Shown here one piece after another: positions 43,980 to 52,047 of a DNA stretch of 64,000 bases (position 1 is its first letter; every line of letters begins with the position of its first letter). The stretch is from Roseiflexus castenholzii DSM 13941. GTDB taxonomy: Bacteria > Chloroflexota > Chloroflexia > Chloroflexales > Roseiflexaceae. The notes below the pieces were generated by a model. It ran no database searches, was not told the DNA's origin, and saw only the letters and a program-made list of their open reading frames with translations. Made by a program: the position numbers and the translations under genes. The stretch covers positions 4,939,001 to 5,003,000 of the forward strand of contig NC_009767.1 in assembly GCF_000017805.1 (NCBI RefSeq), in the 5' to 3' direction.

Positions 43980-44560
43980 ATGCCTGCCCTCCGCCGTATC
44001 TGCTGCCGCTGTCGCTGCATACGCAGGAACATCGTTGAGTATACCACGCAGCGCCTCTTCATGATGCGCTCTCATAGAGGTCCGGGCATGCGTTGTCTGG
44101 CTGCGATTCGCCCGCCCAACGAAGACCCGGCGGGCTGAACGAACAACGGGCGCTGCCGCACCCTCGTCGCGGCGTGAAGGCGTGCCCCAACCCCGCACGC
44201 ATGGGCGTCGGCGACGCAACCCGGCGTTCCCGCGAACGCGGGCGGTGCACCCCTACCTCCGCCCGCTCTGGCGCCACCCCTTGATCATTTCGGCGTTCGG
44301 GCGCATCATGAAGAGGCGAGAAGCGCGGAACAAGGGACGTGAGGCATCTGTGGTTGCGAGTGGGAAGATTGCAGGCAGGAAGTTGAACCTTGAAGGCGGC
44401 GCGGGAATACGGGCTTGCCGCTGCTGTGCAAGCCCGCAACCGGAGGCACGGTTGGTTATCGAAACAAAGATGCACCTGAACGTTATGTGATCGTTGCGCC
44501 TGTGTGTCCATTTCCCTCAACCCCGGTTCTCAGTTCTCGGTTCTCACAAGGAGGACGACG
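43980..44560. other. Intergenic region with a 9-bp stem hairpin
   Basis: This 581-base gap between the divergent prs and DegT-family genes has no recognisable gene. It holds a perfect hairpin CGGGCTTGC (44410-44418) / GCAAGCCCG (44428-44436), without a T-tract, and repeat-like GC-rich sequence around 44090-44290. The RBS of the DegT gene (AAGGAGG) lies at its end. Confidence 0.5.
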
Positions 44561-45823
44561 ATGTCTTTACGATTGGCAATCGACGGCGGCGAGCGCGCGG
44601 TTAAGACCCCGCTGCCACCCATGTTCCCCGGCGGCATGCGAATCGGCGCCGAAGAAGAGCAGGCGGTGCTCAACGTCCTGCGAAGCCGGCGCCTCTTCCG
44701 CTACTATGGTCCGGCGCCGGGTCCTTCGCAAACCGACTTGTTCGAGCAGGAATTTGCTGCGCATATGGGCACGGCATACGCTCTGGCAGTCTCGTCTGGC
44801 ACAGCCGCGCTCATGTGCGCAATGGCAGCGCTCGGGGTCGGACCCGGAGACGAAGTGATCGTTCCGGCGTACACCTGGATTGCAACCGCCTCAGCAGTTG
44901 TGGCGCTTGGCGCAGTTCCGGTCATTGCCGAGATCGATGAATCGCTGACGATCGACCCTGCGGATGTGGAATGCAAAATCACACCCCATACCCGCGCTAT
45001 TACGGCAGTGCACATGCGCGGCTCGCCATGTCGGATGGATGCGTTGACCGAGATCGCGCACCGGCACAATGTATCATTGATCGAAGATGTGGCGCAGGCG
45101 GCAGGCGCAAGTTTTCGCGGGAAACGTCTTGGCGCCTGGGGCGATGCCGGCGCATTTAGCCTGCAATTCAACAAGATCATAACATCAGGTGAGGGTGGCG
45201 TGGTGCTGACCAACAGCCATGCCCTGTACAAGCGCGCCATTATGTATCACGATGTCGTTGGCGGATACCGTCACCACATTCCGCCCGACGAGATTCTGCC
45301 AGGGGTCAACTTCCGCATGAACGAACTTCAGGCTGCAATTGCGCTGGCGCAACTCGGTAAACTGGAGGGAATCCTCGCTGATATGCGTCGCAACCATGCG
45401 GCCATTGTCGAACGCATTGCCGATTGCGCGCGATCAGCGGGCATTCTGCTCCGCCGTCTCAACGATCCGACCGGCGACGCGGGACTGGCGCTGGTGCTGC
45501 TGCTCCCATCCGCCGAATGCACGCGTTGGGCAGTCGATGCGCTGCGTGCTGAGGGGGTTGGGGCAATGGCGTTATATCGCCCCGATGTTGAGGATTACCA
45601 TGTCTACCGTTATTGGGCGCCGATCATGAACCAGAAGACATGGACCGAACAGGGTGGACCATGGCGTTGGGCAGCGCGCACGATCGAGTATGCGCCTGAT
45701 ATGTGCCCGCGGTCGCTCGATCTGTTGAGTCGCGCCCTGCACCTCAATGTCAGCCCCGATTTGAGCGAGGCACAGATCGAAGAGGTTGCGACGGCGTTGA
45801 ACAAGGTGCTGGAGGCGCTGTGA
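44561..45823 (+). CDS. DegT/DnrJ/EryC1/StrS family PLP aminotransferase
   Basis: A 420-residue PLP-dependent enzyme of the DegT family. AVSSGTAALMCAMAALGVGPGDEVIVPAYTWIATASA is typical, as is LIEDVAQAAGASFRGKRLGAWGDAGAFSLQFNKIITSGEGG, where the Lys of FNK forms the internal aldimine. These usually transfer amino groups to keto-sugars for surface polysaccharides or antibiotics. No sugar-nucleotide genes are adjacent, so the substrate is open. ATG 44561 follows AAGGAGGACGACG. Confidence 0.9.
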   Translation: MSLRLAIDGGERAVKTPLPPMFPGGMRIGAEEEQAVLNVLRSRRLFRYYGPAPGPSQTDLFEQEFAAHMGTAYALAVSSGTAALMCAMAALGVGPGDEVIVPAYTWIATASAVVALGAVPVIAEIDESLTIDPADVECKITPHTRAITAVHMRGSPCRMDALTEIAHRHNVSLIEDVAQAAGASFRGKRLGAWGDAGAFSLQFNKIITSGEGGVVLTNSHALYKRAIMYHDVVGGYRHHIPPDEILPGVNFRMNELQAAIALAQLGKLEGILADMRRNHAAIVERIADCARSAGILLRRLNDPTGDAGLALVLLLPSAECTRWAVDALRAEGVGAMALYRPDVEDYHVYRYWAPIMNQKTWTEQGGPWRWAARTIEYAPDMCPRSLDLLSRALHLNVSPDLSEAQIEEVATALNKVLEAL

Positions 45824-45864
45824 GCGGCTATGATGGTGGCGCTGATAAATCGCAGCATCGATCG

Positions 45865-46069
45865 ATAGGTGAGAGGCGCGAGGCGCGAAAGGTGAGAGGC
45901 GAGAGGCGAGAGACGAGAGGCGTGAGGCATGAGGCGTGAGGCGTGAGGCGTGAGGCGTGAGGGGAGAGACGAGAGGCGTGAGGCGTGAGGCGTGAGGGGA
46001 GAGACGAGAGGCGTGAGGCGTGAGGCGTGAGGCGTGAGGTGTGGGGGGCGAGGGGAGAGGCGCGAGGTG
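45865..46069. repeat. Period-8 tandem repeat array, block 1
   Basis: A low-complexity array of GAGGCGTG/GAGGCGAG units, mostly 8 bases long with some variants. It starts just after the DegT gene and ends at a MITE-like element. Confidence 0.85.
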
Positions 46070-46242
46070 ATACCAAGGACGCTTGCAGATGCCGCATGCG
46101 TGTCATTCCGAGCGCAGCGACTTGTCATTCCGAGCCCTTCGCTTCGCTCAGGGTAAACGCAGCGAGGAATCTGCGCGGGTCGCGCAAAAGACCCCTCGCG
46201 CTGCTCGGAGTGACCTGCCGGATGGTCACCGGTCATTGGTAT
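46070..46242 (+). mobile_element. MITE-like element, copy 5
   Basis: A 173-bp copy with ATACCAAGGAC on the left and GTCATTGGTAT on the right. It carries an extra CATTCCGAGCGCAGCGACTTGT unit, split across the left third, absent from the reference copy. Flanked on both sides by period-8 arrays. Confidence 0.8.
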
Positions 46243-46383
46243 GAGAGGCGCGAGGCGCGAGGCGCGAGGCGAGAGGCGTGAGGCGAGAGGCGAGAGGCGC
46301 GAGGCGCGGGGCGCGAGGCGTGAGGTGCGGGGGGCGAGGCGTGCGGCGCGAGGTGTGGGGGGCGAGGGGAGAGGCGCGAGGTG
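46243..46383. repeat. Period-8 tandem repeat array, block 2
   Basis: GAGGCGCG/GAGGCGTG-type units between two MITE-like elements. The end sequence (GGGGAGAGGCGCGAGGTG) is the same as at the end of blocks 1 and 3, suggesting the array-plus-element module was duplicated as a whole. Confidence 0.85.
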
Positions 46384-46579
46384 ATACCAAGGACGCTTGC
46401 AGATGCCGCATGCGTGTCATTCCGAGCGCAGCGACTTGTCATTCCGAGCGCAGCGACTTGTCATTCCGAGCCCTTCGCTTCGCTCAGGGTAAACGCAGCG
46501 AGGAATCTGCGCGGGTCGCGCAAAAGACCCCTCGCGCTGCTCGGAGTGACCATGCCGGATGGTCACCGGTCATTGGTAT
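46384..46579 (+). mobile_element. MITE-like element, copy 6
   Basis: A 196-bp copy like copy 5 but with the GCAGCGACTTGTCATTCCGA unit present twice in tandem, so the element itself expands by internal duplication of about 23 bp. Terminal ATACCAAGGAC / GTCATTGGTAT retained. Confidence 0.8.
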
Positions 46580-46685
46580 GAGAGGCGCGAGGCGCGGGGC
46601 GCGAGGCGTGAGGGGCGAGGCGCGAGGCGTGAGGCGTGAGGTGTGGGGGGCGAGGCGTGCGGCGCGAGGGGAGAGGCGCGAGGTG
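46580..46685. repeat. Period-8 tandem repeat array, block 3
   Basis: Third block of GAGGCG(C/T)G units, ending in the same GGCGCGAGGTG as blocks 1 and 2 just before the next MITE-like element. Confidence 0.85.
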
Positions 46686-46836
46686 ATACCAAGGACGCTT
46701 GCAGATGCCGCATGCGTGTCATTCCGAGCGCAGCGACTTGTCATTCCGAGCGCAGCGAGGAATCTGCGCGGGTCGCGCAAAAGACCCGTCGCGCTGCTCG
46801 GAGTGACCATGCCGGATGGTCACCGGTCATTGGTAT
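46686..46836 (+). mobile_element. MITE-like element, copy 7
   Basis: A 151-bp copy with ATACCAAGGAC left end and GTCATTGGTAT right end. It lacks the CCCTTCGCTTCGCTCAGG segment of the others, going straight from GAGCGCAGCG to the AGGAATCTGCG part. Its right end directly abuts the remnant of an FAD-oxidoreductase gene. Confidence 0.8.
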
Positions 46837-47079
46837 TACTATACCAAAACGCGCGAGAACCGCCCGCTTGTCGGTCCGGTTGGACCGCGCGGATCGTGGG
46901 TGATGGGGGCGTTTTCCAGGTACGGCATTATGGCAGCGTGTGGCGCGGCAGAAATCCTGGCAACGCATATGAGCGGCGCAGCGCTTCCCGCATATGCTAT
47001 GGCGTTTCACCCGGCGCGCTACGACGATCCTGTCTGCCGCGCGCACCTTGAAGCCTGGGGAGATACCGGGCAATTGTAA
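46837..47079 (+). pseudogene. FAD-dependent oxidoreductase (DadA/glycine oxidase-like), C-terminal remnant
   Basis: Eighty residues starting YYTKTRENRPLVGPVGPRGS and continuing WVMGAFSRYGIMAACGAAE, the C-terminal FAD-contact region of D-amino-acid/glycine oxidase-like enzymes, ending with TAA at 47077-47079. The first 300 or so residues expected for the family are missing: the fragment begins exactly at the right end of MITE copy 7. No N-terminal piece with a GxGxxG dinucleotide motif is found between the DegT gene and the arrays. The remaining part has no internal stops, so the truncation is probably recent. Confidence 0.8.
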
Positions 47080-47129
47080 TGTTCCCCCGGTAACGCCGTT
47101 GTGATGCGACGTGCGACCGGGGGCGCGGG

Positions 47130-47205
47130 TGGTGGGCCTCCAGGGACTCGAACCCTGAACCAATTGATTAAGAGTCAACTGCTCTGCCAATTGAGCTAGA
47201 GGCCC
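47130..47205 (-). tRNA. tRNA-Lys (anticodon CTT)
   Basis: On the minus strand the sequence folds as a cloverleaf: acceptor GGGCCTC/GAGGCCC, D-arm with GGC in the loop, anticodon stem GTTGA/TCAAT around loop CTCTTAA (anticodon CTT, reading AAG), and a T-arm with GTTCGAG. CCA is encoded at the 3' end (47130-47132). Length is 76 bases. Confidence 0.95.
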
Positions 47206-47313
47206 ACACGGAATAATACCACAACACAGCGAATTGCGCAAATCAATGCGGCATTACAGGTGCAGGCTTGCATCTCACAACGCTCTCATCTCACTGTCAC
47301 GGCAACCAGCGAT

Positions 47314-47330
47314 GAAGTATGCTATACTTC
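47314..47330. promoter_or_regulatory. Inverted repeat overlapping a possible -10 box
   Basis: GAAGTAT-GCT-ATACTTC is a perfect 7-bp inverted repeat 36 bases before the zinc-ribbon gene. TATACT inside its right arm could be a -10 element, so the repeat may be an operator. No convincing -35 seen. Confidence 0.3.
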
Positions 47331-47365
47331 TTAGAGCGTCGATAAGCGGAACGAGGAGCAATCGT

Positions 47366-47794
47366 ATGGTTGAGCGCATTTGTTCACAATGCGGTCACGG
47401 TAATCCGCTTGATCATCATTTCTGCGGGAAATGCGGCGCAGCGCTGGAACGATTGCTTCCTGCGCCATTATCATCGCAGCCGCTGGCGCGTCTGGGAGCA
47501 TCCATTCCCGCGCGCTGGCGCGACGTCGGGCGCGCAGTGGCGATCAGCGCCGTCGCACTGGCGGCGGAAGCCGGCATCGCCTGGCTGGCGCGGCGGATCG
47601 AGCAGCGCAATACGCCTGTGAACCTTCCTTCTCCAGCATTGCAGGTTGTGAAACCTGCGCCACAACCGCTGGCGACGCGCGCAGCGGCGAATGTCGTGAC
47701 GATCATCAGCGAACGAGTGATCGAGTTCATCGACGATGACAATGGAACGCGACGGATCAGTGAACGCGCGTTCTGGCGCCGCATCGAGGAATAG
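47366..47794 (+). CDS. Zinc-ribbon membrane-associated protein
   Basis: A 142-residue protein. The N-terminal zinc ribbon has Cys6-x2-Cys9 and Cys20-x2-Cys23 (CSQCGHGNPLDHHFCGKCG). A hydrophobic stretch follows (about residues 55-75), then a Pro-rich linker and an acidic/basic C-terminus. ATG 47366 is preceded by GAGGAGC. It lies 11 bases before the Gln-rich repeat protein and probably starts that operon. Such zinc-ribbon proteins are common and functionally undefined. Confidence 0.75.
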   Translation: MVERICSQCGHGNPLDHHFCGKCGAALERLLPAPLSSQPLARLGASIPARWRDVGRAVAISAVALAAEAGIAWLARRIEQRNTPVNLPSPALQVVKPAPQPLATRAAANVVTIISERVIEFIDDDNGTRRISERAFWRRIEE

Positions 47795-47805
47795 GCGACT
47801 GCCTG

Positions 47806-49614
47806 ATGTCAGCACCTTCCGTAACAATCAATCACCTTCAGCAACGGTTGCGCCCGATGGCGCTGCGTTTGCGCCTGCGCGACACGCTCTGGTTTGCCAG
47901 CAGCACCCTCTGGATTGCTGCGCTCGTGTCGCTGGCGCTCCAGATTGCCGGTCGCCTGTTTCCGATTCCCGGGTTGCTCTGGATATCACTGGCGCCGCTG
48001 GCGCTGTGGGCGCTGACCGTCCTGGGCTATCTGGTGGTGCGTCCCTTGCCGCCGCTTCGCGTGGCGCAACGGATCGATATGCTGCTCGATGCGCGTGAAC
48101 GCCTGGCGACGGCGCTCGAACTCGGGCAGCGCGCAGAACAGACGCCGCTGGTCGAATTGCAGCAACGCGATGCATACGCCTTTGCCACAACGCTTAAGCC
48201 GCGCCTGGTTCCGATCGAGATTAATCGCCGGCCGCTGATCGTCGCGCTCGTGTTGGTTGCCGCCACGGTTACGCTGATCGTGGCGCCGAACGCACAGGAT
48301 CAGATTCTGGCAGAGCAGGCTGCTATCCGCGAGGCGACACAACAGGCCGCTGCGCAGATCGAACAACTGCGCCAGGAGATTGCGCAGAACCAGAATCTCA
48401 GCCCTGAGGAGCGCGCAGCGCTGGATCGCGAACTGGCGGAACTGCAACAACGATTGGAACAGAATCCGGGGAATCGCGAAGAGGCGCTCGCCGATCTTTC
48501 AACGACCGAGGCGCGCTTGCAACAGCGCCTGACATATAATGCTGAGGCGCAACGCGCAGCGCTTGAACAGCTTGCCCGCAATGTACAGGCGCTCGAAGGG
48601 CAACAACAGAGCAGCCGCCCAACGCTGGAACAGGCAGAACGATCATTGCAACAACTGGCGCAGCAGATCGAACGCATGACCCCCGAAGAGCGGGCGCAAC
48701 TGGCGGAACAATTGCGCCAGGAAGCGCGGCAACTGCAACAGAGCGCACCACAGACCGCGCAGGCGTTGCAGCAGGCGGCGGATGCATTGCAGCAAAATAA
48801 TGTTGAGCAGGCGCAACAGGCGCTCGAACAGGCGGCGCAGAGTGTCCAGCAGGCACGGCAACAGCAGGCGGCGCAGCAGGCTGCCCAACAGTCTATCGCC
48901 CAACTCCAGGAAGAGCGCCAGTCCATCGCACAGTCCGGGCAACCCCAGAGCCAGCAACCGAGTCAGCAACAGCAGGGCCAGCAACCGGGTCAACAACCGG
49001 GTCAGCAACAGCAAGGACAGCAACCGGGTCAACAGCAACCGGGTCAACAGCAGGGTCAGCAACCGAGTCAACAACCGGGTCAACAGCAGGGACAGCAACC
49101 GGGTCAACAGCAGGGCCAGCAACCGGGTCAGCAACCGGGTCAACAACCGGGTCAACAACCGGGTCAACAACCGGGTCAACAACCGGGTCAACAACCGGGT
49201 CAGCAACCGGGTCAACAACCGGGTCAGCAACCGGGTCAGCAACCGGGTCAACAACCGGGTCAACAGCAGGGCCAGGAAGGACAGTCGGGCGCGCAATTAG
49301 AAGGAAACCGGCAAAGCCCGGCAACCGGAAATGAAGCAGGTAGCGGTAGCAGCGATCTGGTATATCAACCCTTTACTCCCGACGGGCAACCGCGCGAGGT
49401 CGAGCGCATTGAGGGGCAGGAAGGCACAGGCGGTCAGACACAGGTCCAGCAAGGGCAGTCGAACATGCCGGGTAGCGTCAGCCCACTCCAGACCCCCTAC
49501 CAGCAGGTGTTGCAGGATTACCAGCGCGCGGCTGGTGAAGCGCTCGATCAGAGCGCCATCCCGCCGCATTTGAAGGATTACGTGCGCGACTATTTCTCAC
49601 GGCTCGAGCCGTGA
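47806..49614 (+). CDS. Membrane-anchored coiled-coil protein with a long Gln/Pro/Gly repeat
   Basis: A 602-residue protein. Three hydrophobic segments lie at about residues 25-48, 52-75 and 143-163. A long Gln/Ala/Glu-rich coiled coil follows (about 165-380), then a repeat of QQPGQQPGQ units (about 382-490) and a more ordered tail ending YQQVLQDYQRAAGEALDQSAIP. The layout resembles DUF4175-type proteins of MoxR operons. It sits upstream of MoxR, DUF58 and vWA genes in the same direction, so it may be a periplasmic partner of the vWA proteins. The repeat is encoded by near-identical 12-bp units and probably changes length. Confidence 0.75.
   Translation: MSAPSVTINHLQQRLRPMALRLRLRDTLWFASSTLWIAALVSLALQIAGRLFPIPGLLWISLAPLALWALTVLGYLVVRPLPPLRVAQRIDMLLDARERLATALELGQRAEQTPLVELQQRDAYAFATTLKPRLVPIEINRRPLIVALVLVAATVTLIVAPNAQDQILAEQAAIREATQQAAAQIEQLRQEIAQNQNLSPEERAALDRELAELQQRLEQNPGNREEALADLSTTEARLQQRLTYNAEAQRAALEQLARNVQALEGQQQSSRPTLEQAERSLQQLAQQIERMTPEERAQLAEQLRQEARQLQQSAPQTAQALQQAADALQQNNVEQAQQALEQAAQSVQQARQQQAAQQAAQQSIAQLQEERQSIAQSGQPQSQQPSQQQQGQQPGQQPGQQQQGQQPGQQQPGQQQGQQPSQQPGQQQGQQPGQQQGQQPGQQPGQQPGQQPGQQPGQQPGQQPGQQPGQQPGQQPGQQPGQQPGQQQGQEGQSGAQLEGNRQSPATGNEAGSGSSDLVYQPFTPDGQPREVERIEGQEGTGGQTQVQQGQSNMPGSVSPLQTPYQQVLQDYQRAAGEALDQSAIPPHLKDYVRDYFSRLEP
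48949..49275 (+). repeat. 12-bp tandem repeat within the Gln-rich gene
   Basis: Units of CAACCGGGTCAA/CAGCAACCGGGT type, about 25 in a row with a few 3-bp variants (CAGCAGGGT, AGCAACAG). Each encodes QPGQ. Multiples of three keep the frame when copy number changes. Confidence 0.9.
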
Positions 49615-49662
49615 TCGTGATTGCCCTGGCTCCATGTTCGAGTTAGGAGGTGTCAGATTCCT

Positions 49663-49860
49663 ATGATGTGGTTCTTTCCCGGCGTGCTCGCGCTGATCGT
49701 CGCGCTCGGAAGCGCAGCGATCATCGTCGGTGGGCGCCTGATGAAGCCCTCTGCTAGCGTCGTCGCCTTCGTCTTTGCCATAACCGCAGTGTCATGGGTG
49801 GCGTTGATTGTCGTATCGATCAGCCTGATGATGCGGAGTTTTGCAACCGTCAGTCTTTGA
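49663..49860 (+). CDS. Small two-helix membrane protein
   Basis: A 65-residue protein with two hydrophobic segments: MMWFFPGVLALIVALGSAAIIVGG and VVAFVFAITAVSWVALIVVSISLMM. RBS TTAGGAGG lies 12 bases before the first of two ATGs. It sits between the Gln-rich repeat gene and moxR, 12 bases ahead of the latter. No family recognised; position suggests a small component of the MoxR system. Confidence 0.65.
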   Translation: MMWFFPGVLALIVALGSAAIIVGGRLMKPSASVVAFVFAITAVSWVALIVVSISLMMRSFATVSL

Positions 49861-49872
49861 GAAAGAAGCAGT

Positions 49873-50877
49873 ATGACAGCAACCGAAGAAATGACGCAGG
49901 ACGCTCTCTCGCCTGAAGAGTTTCGCCAGCGCGCGCTGGCGATTGAGACCGAGATTTCACAGGTGATCGTCGGACAACGAGAACTGATCCGGCAGACGGT
50001 CATTACATTGCTGGCAGGCGGTAATGCGCTCCTCGAAGGGGTGCCTGGCCTGGCGAAAACCACGCTGGTGCGCACGCTCGCCGATGTGATCGACTGTTCC
50101 TTCAGCCGCATCCAGTTCACGCCCGACCTTATGCCGGCCGACATCGTCGGTACGACTCTCATCAGCGAGGATGAAGCAGGGCGCAAAACGTTTCGGTTCG
50201 AGCCGGGTCCGATTTTTGCGAACCTCATCCTGGCGGACGAAATCAACCGCGCAACGCCGAAAACGCAGAGCGCTTTGCTCGAAGCAATGCAGGAACACAC
50301 GGTAACGGTCGCCAAAACCATCCACCGCCTGGAAAGCCCATTCTTCGTTCTGGCGACACAGAACCCGCTCGAAATGGAGGGTACCTATCCATTGCCGGAA
50401 GCGCAACTCGACCGCTTTTTCTTCAAGATACTCATTCCCTTTCCCACCGCTGCCGATCTGGTGGAAATCGCCAATCGCACAACTGGCGCGCGTGCGCCAC
50501 AGGTGCGCAAGGTGGCGAATGCCGCGACGATCCTGGCGATGCAACGACTGGCGCGTTCCGTTCCGATTGCCAGCCACGTTCTCGCCTATGCGGCACGCTT
50601 GATCACCGCCACTCATCCCGAAGATAAGGATGCGCCGTCGGTGACAAAACAGTATGTGCGGTATGGCGCCAGTCCGCGCGGCATGCAGGCGCTCATTCTG
50701 GCAGCCAAGATCATGGCGCTCCTCGATGGACGCTACAATGTCGCCTTCGCTGATTTGCGCCAGGCGGCGCTGCCGGCGCTCCGTCACCGTGTCATTCTGA
50801 ACTTCGAGGCGCAGGCGGAAGGGGTTGCCCCCGACGATATTGTTAAACAGGTGGTCGAATCGGTGCGCGCAGAATAA
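49873..50877 (+). CDS. MoxR family AAA+ ATPase
   Basis: A 334-residue AAA+ chaperone-like ATPase. Walker A is EGVPGLAKTTL (about residues 58-68); Walker B/sensor is LILADEINRATPKTQSALLEAMQE; the GSPRGMQA stretch appears near the C-terminus as SPRGMQALIL. MoxR ATPases work with vWA-domain proteins, here those encoded just downstream, to fold or activate substrates. ATG 49873 is preceded by AGAAAGAAGC. The TAA stop ends on the first base of a MITE-like element that lies inside this operon. Confidence 0.94.
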   Translation: MTATEEMTQDALSPEEFRQRALAIETEISQVIVGQRELIRQTVITLLAGGNALLEGVPGLAKTTLVRTLADVIDCSFSRIQFTPDLMPADIVGTTLISEDEAGRKTFRFEPGPIFANLILADEINRATPKTQSALLEAMQEHTVTVAKTIHRLESPFFVLATQNPLEMEGTYPLPEAQLDRFFFKILIPFPTAADLVEIANRTTGARAPQVRKVANAATILAMQRLARSVPIASHVLAYAARLITATHPEDKDAPSVTKQYVRYGASPRGMQALILAAKIMALLDGRYNVAFADLRQAALPALRHRVILNFEAQAEGVAPDDIVKQVVESVRAE

Positions 50878-51026
50878 TACCAATGACCTGTGACCATCCG
50901 GCATGGTCACCCCGAGCAGCGCGAGGGGTCGTGCGCGACCCGCTCAGATTCCGCGCTGCGTTTACCCTGAGCGAAGCGAAGGGCTCGGAATGACCAGCAT
51001 ACGGCATCGTCAATCGTCATTGGTAT
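50877..51026 (-). mobile_element. MITE-like element, copy 8 (reverse orientation)
   Basis: A 150-bp copy in reverse orientation with intact ATACCAATGAC and GTCATTGGTAT ends. It begins on the last base of the MoxR stop codon and separates MoxR from the DUF58 gene. If the operon is one transcript, the element's hairpin would be transcribed within it. Confidence 0.85.
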
Positions 51027-51143
51027 AACAACCCCGAGAGGCGTCACGGTACGTGCCGTGATGTCATTGCTCGAAGGAATTGGCGTCCTTGCGCGGGCAG
51101 CGAACGGCGCCGCCGGACCGAAGATCGCTTCGGAGGCGAAACG

Positions 51144-52034
51144 ATGACGACATCTTCATCACAACCGTTGTTCGAATCCGCGTTTCTGCGCAAGTTGGAT
51201 CGCCTGGCGCTGCTGACGCGGCGCGCTATGGTCGGCGATATCCAGGGTGAGCGGCGCAGTCCTCGCCGTGGATCTTCGGTTGAGTTCGCCGATTTTCGCC
51301 CCTACGTCCACGGCGACGACATTCGCCAGATCGATTGGAACCTCTACGCGCGGATGGAACGCTTTTTCCTCAAACTCTTTGTTGCTGAGGAAGAATTAAC
51401 CATCCATCTCCTCGTGGATAACAGCGCTTCGATGGATTGGGGCGACCCGCATAAATTGACCTATGCGCGACGCCTGGCGGCGGCGTTCGGGTATGTGGCG
51501 CTCTCGACGCTCGACCGGGTAACGGTGACGGCGTTTGCCGCCGGAGCGGGGGCGCAACTCCGTGGGGTGCGCGGCAAGGCGGGCGCGTTGCCGCTCTTCG
51601 CGTTCCTTCAGCGTCTCAACCCCGGCGGCGCCGGCAACCTGGTCGATGCGTGCAAACGCTACGCGCGTACTGCGATCAACCCTGGTCCGTTGATCCTCTG
51701 TTCCGATCTGCTCGATCCGCATTGGGAAGAAGCACTTCGCGCGCTCGGTTCGCGCCCGTTCGAAATGACGCTGCTGCACATCCTGGCGCCGCAGGAACTG
51801 CGCCCGCAACTTGATGGCGATTTCCGCCTCCTGGACGCTGAAACCGGCGAGACAGTCGAGATTACTGCCGATCTGGAAACGTTGCAGCGCTATCAGACCC
51901 ACCTGCGCGAATGGCAGGAGACTATCGAACGCTTCTGCCATGGTCGTGGTATCACATATGTGCAGGTCGATACGGCGCAACCGGTCGAGGAGTTTATTCT
52001 GACGATGTTGCGTCGGCGCGGTGTGTTTCGATGA
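51144..52034 (+). CDS. DUF58 domain protein (vWA-like)
   Basis: A 296-residue cytosolic protein of the DUF58 family. It shows GERRSPRRGSSVEFADFRPYVHGDDIRQIDWNLYAR, the signature (about residues 31-66), and a MIDAS-like LLVDNSASMDWGDP. DUF58 proteins are standard partners of MoxR ATPases. RBS GGAGGCGAAACG precedes the ATG. The next gene starts 13 bases downstream. Confidence 0.93.
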   Translation: MTTSSSQPLFESAFLRKLDRLALLTRRAMVGDIQGERRSPRRGSSVEFADFRPYVHGDDIRQIDWNLYARMERFFLKLFVAEEELTIHLLVDNSASMDWGDPHKLTYARRLAAAFGYVALSTLDRVTVTAFAAGAGAQLRGVRGKAGALPLFAFLQRLNPGGAGNLVDACKRYARTAINPGPLILCSDLLDPHWEEALRALGSRPFEMTLLHILAPQELRPQLDGDFRLLDAETGETVEITADLETLQRYQTHLREWQETIERFCHGRGITYVQVDTAQPVEEFILTMLRRRGVFR

Positions 52035-52047
52035 TGATGGGGGTGGT

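Noticed and set aside
44059..44520. Minus-strand frame upstream of prs
   Set aside because: It crosses repeat-like sequence and a hairpin and has no family motif.
45828..46442. Antisense frames with TPHASRL repeats
   Set aside because: They are translations of period-8 tandem arrays and MITE sequence, with no start signal or family.
45865..46685. Possible CRISPR or satellite origin array
   Set aside because: An 8-base period without spacers is a simple tandem repeat; no replication genes or DnaA-box clusters were seen nearby.
48643..49324. Long antisense frames over the Gln-rich gene giving LLTRLLTRLL or VDPVVDPV repeats
   Set aside because: They are reverse translations of the 12-bp tandem repeat; the plus-strand frame has membrane segments, coiled coil and operon context.
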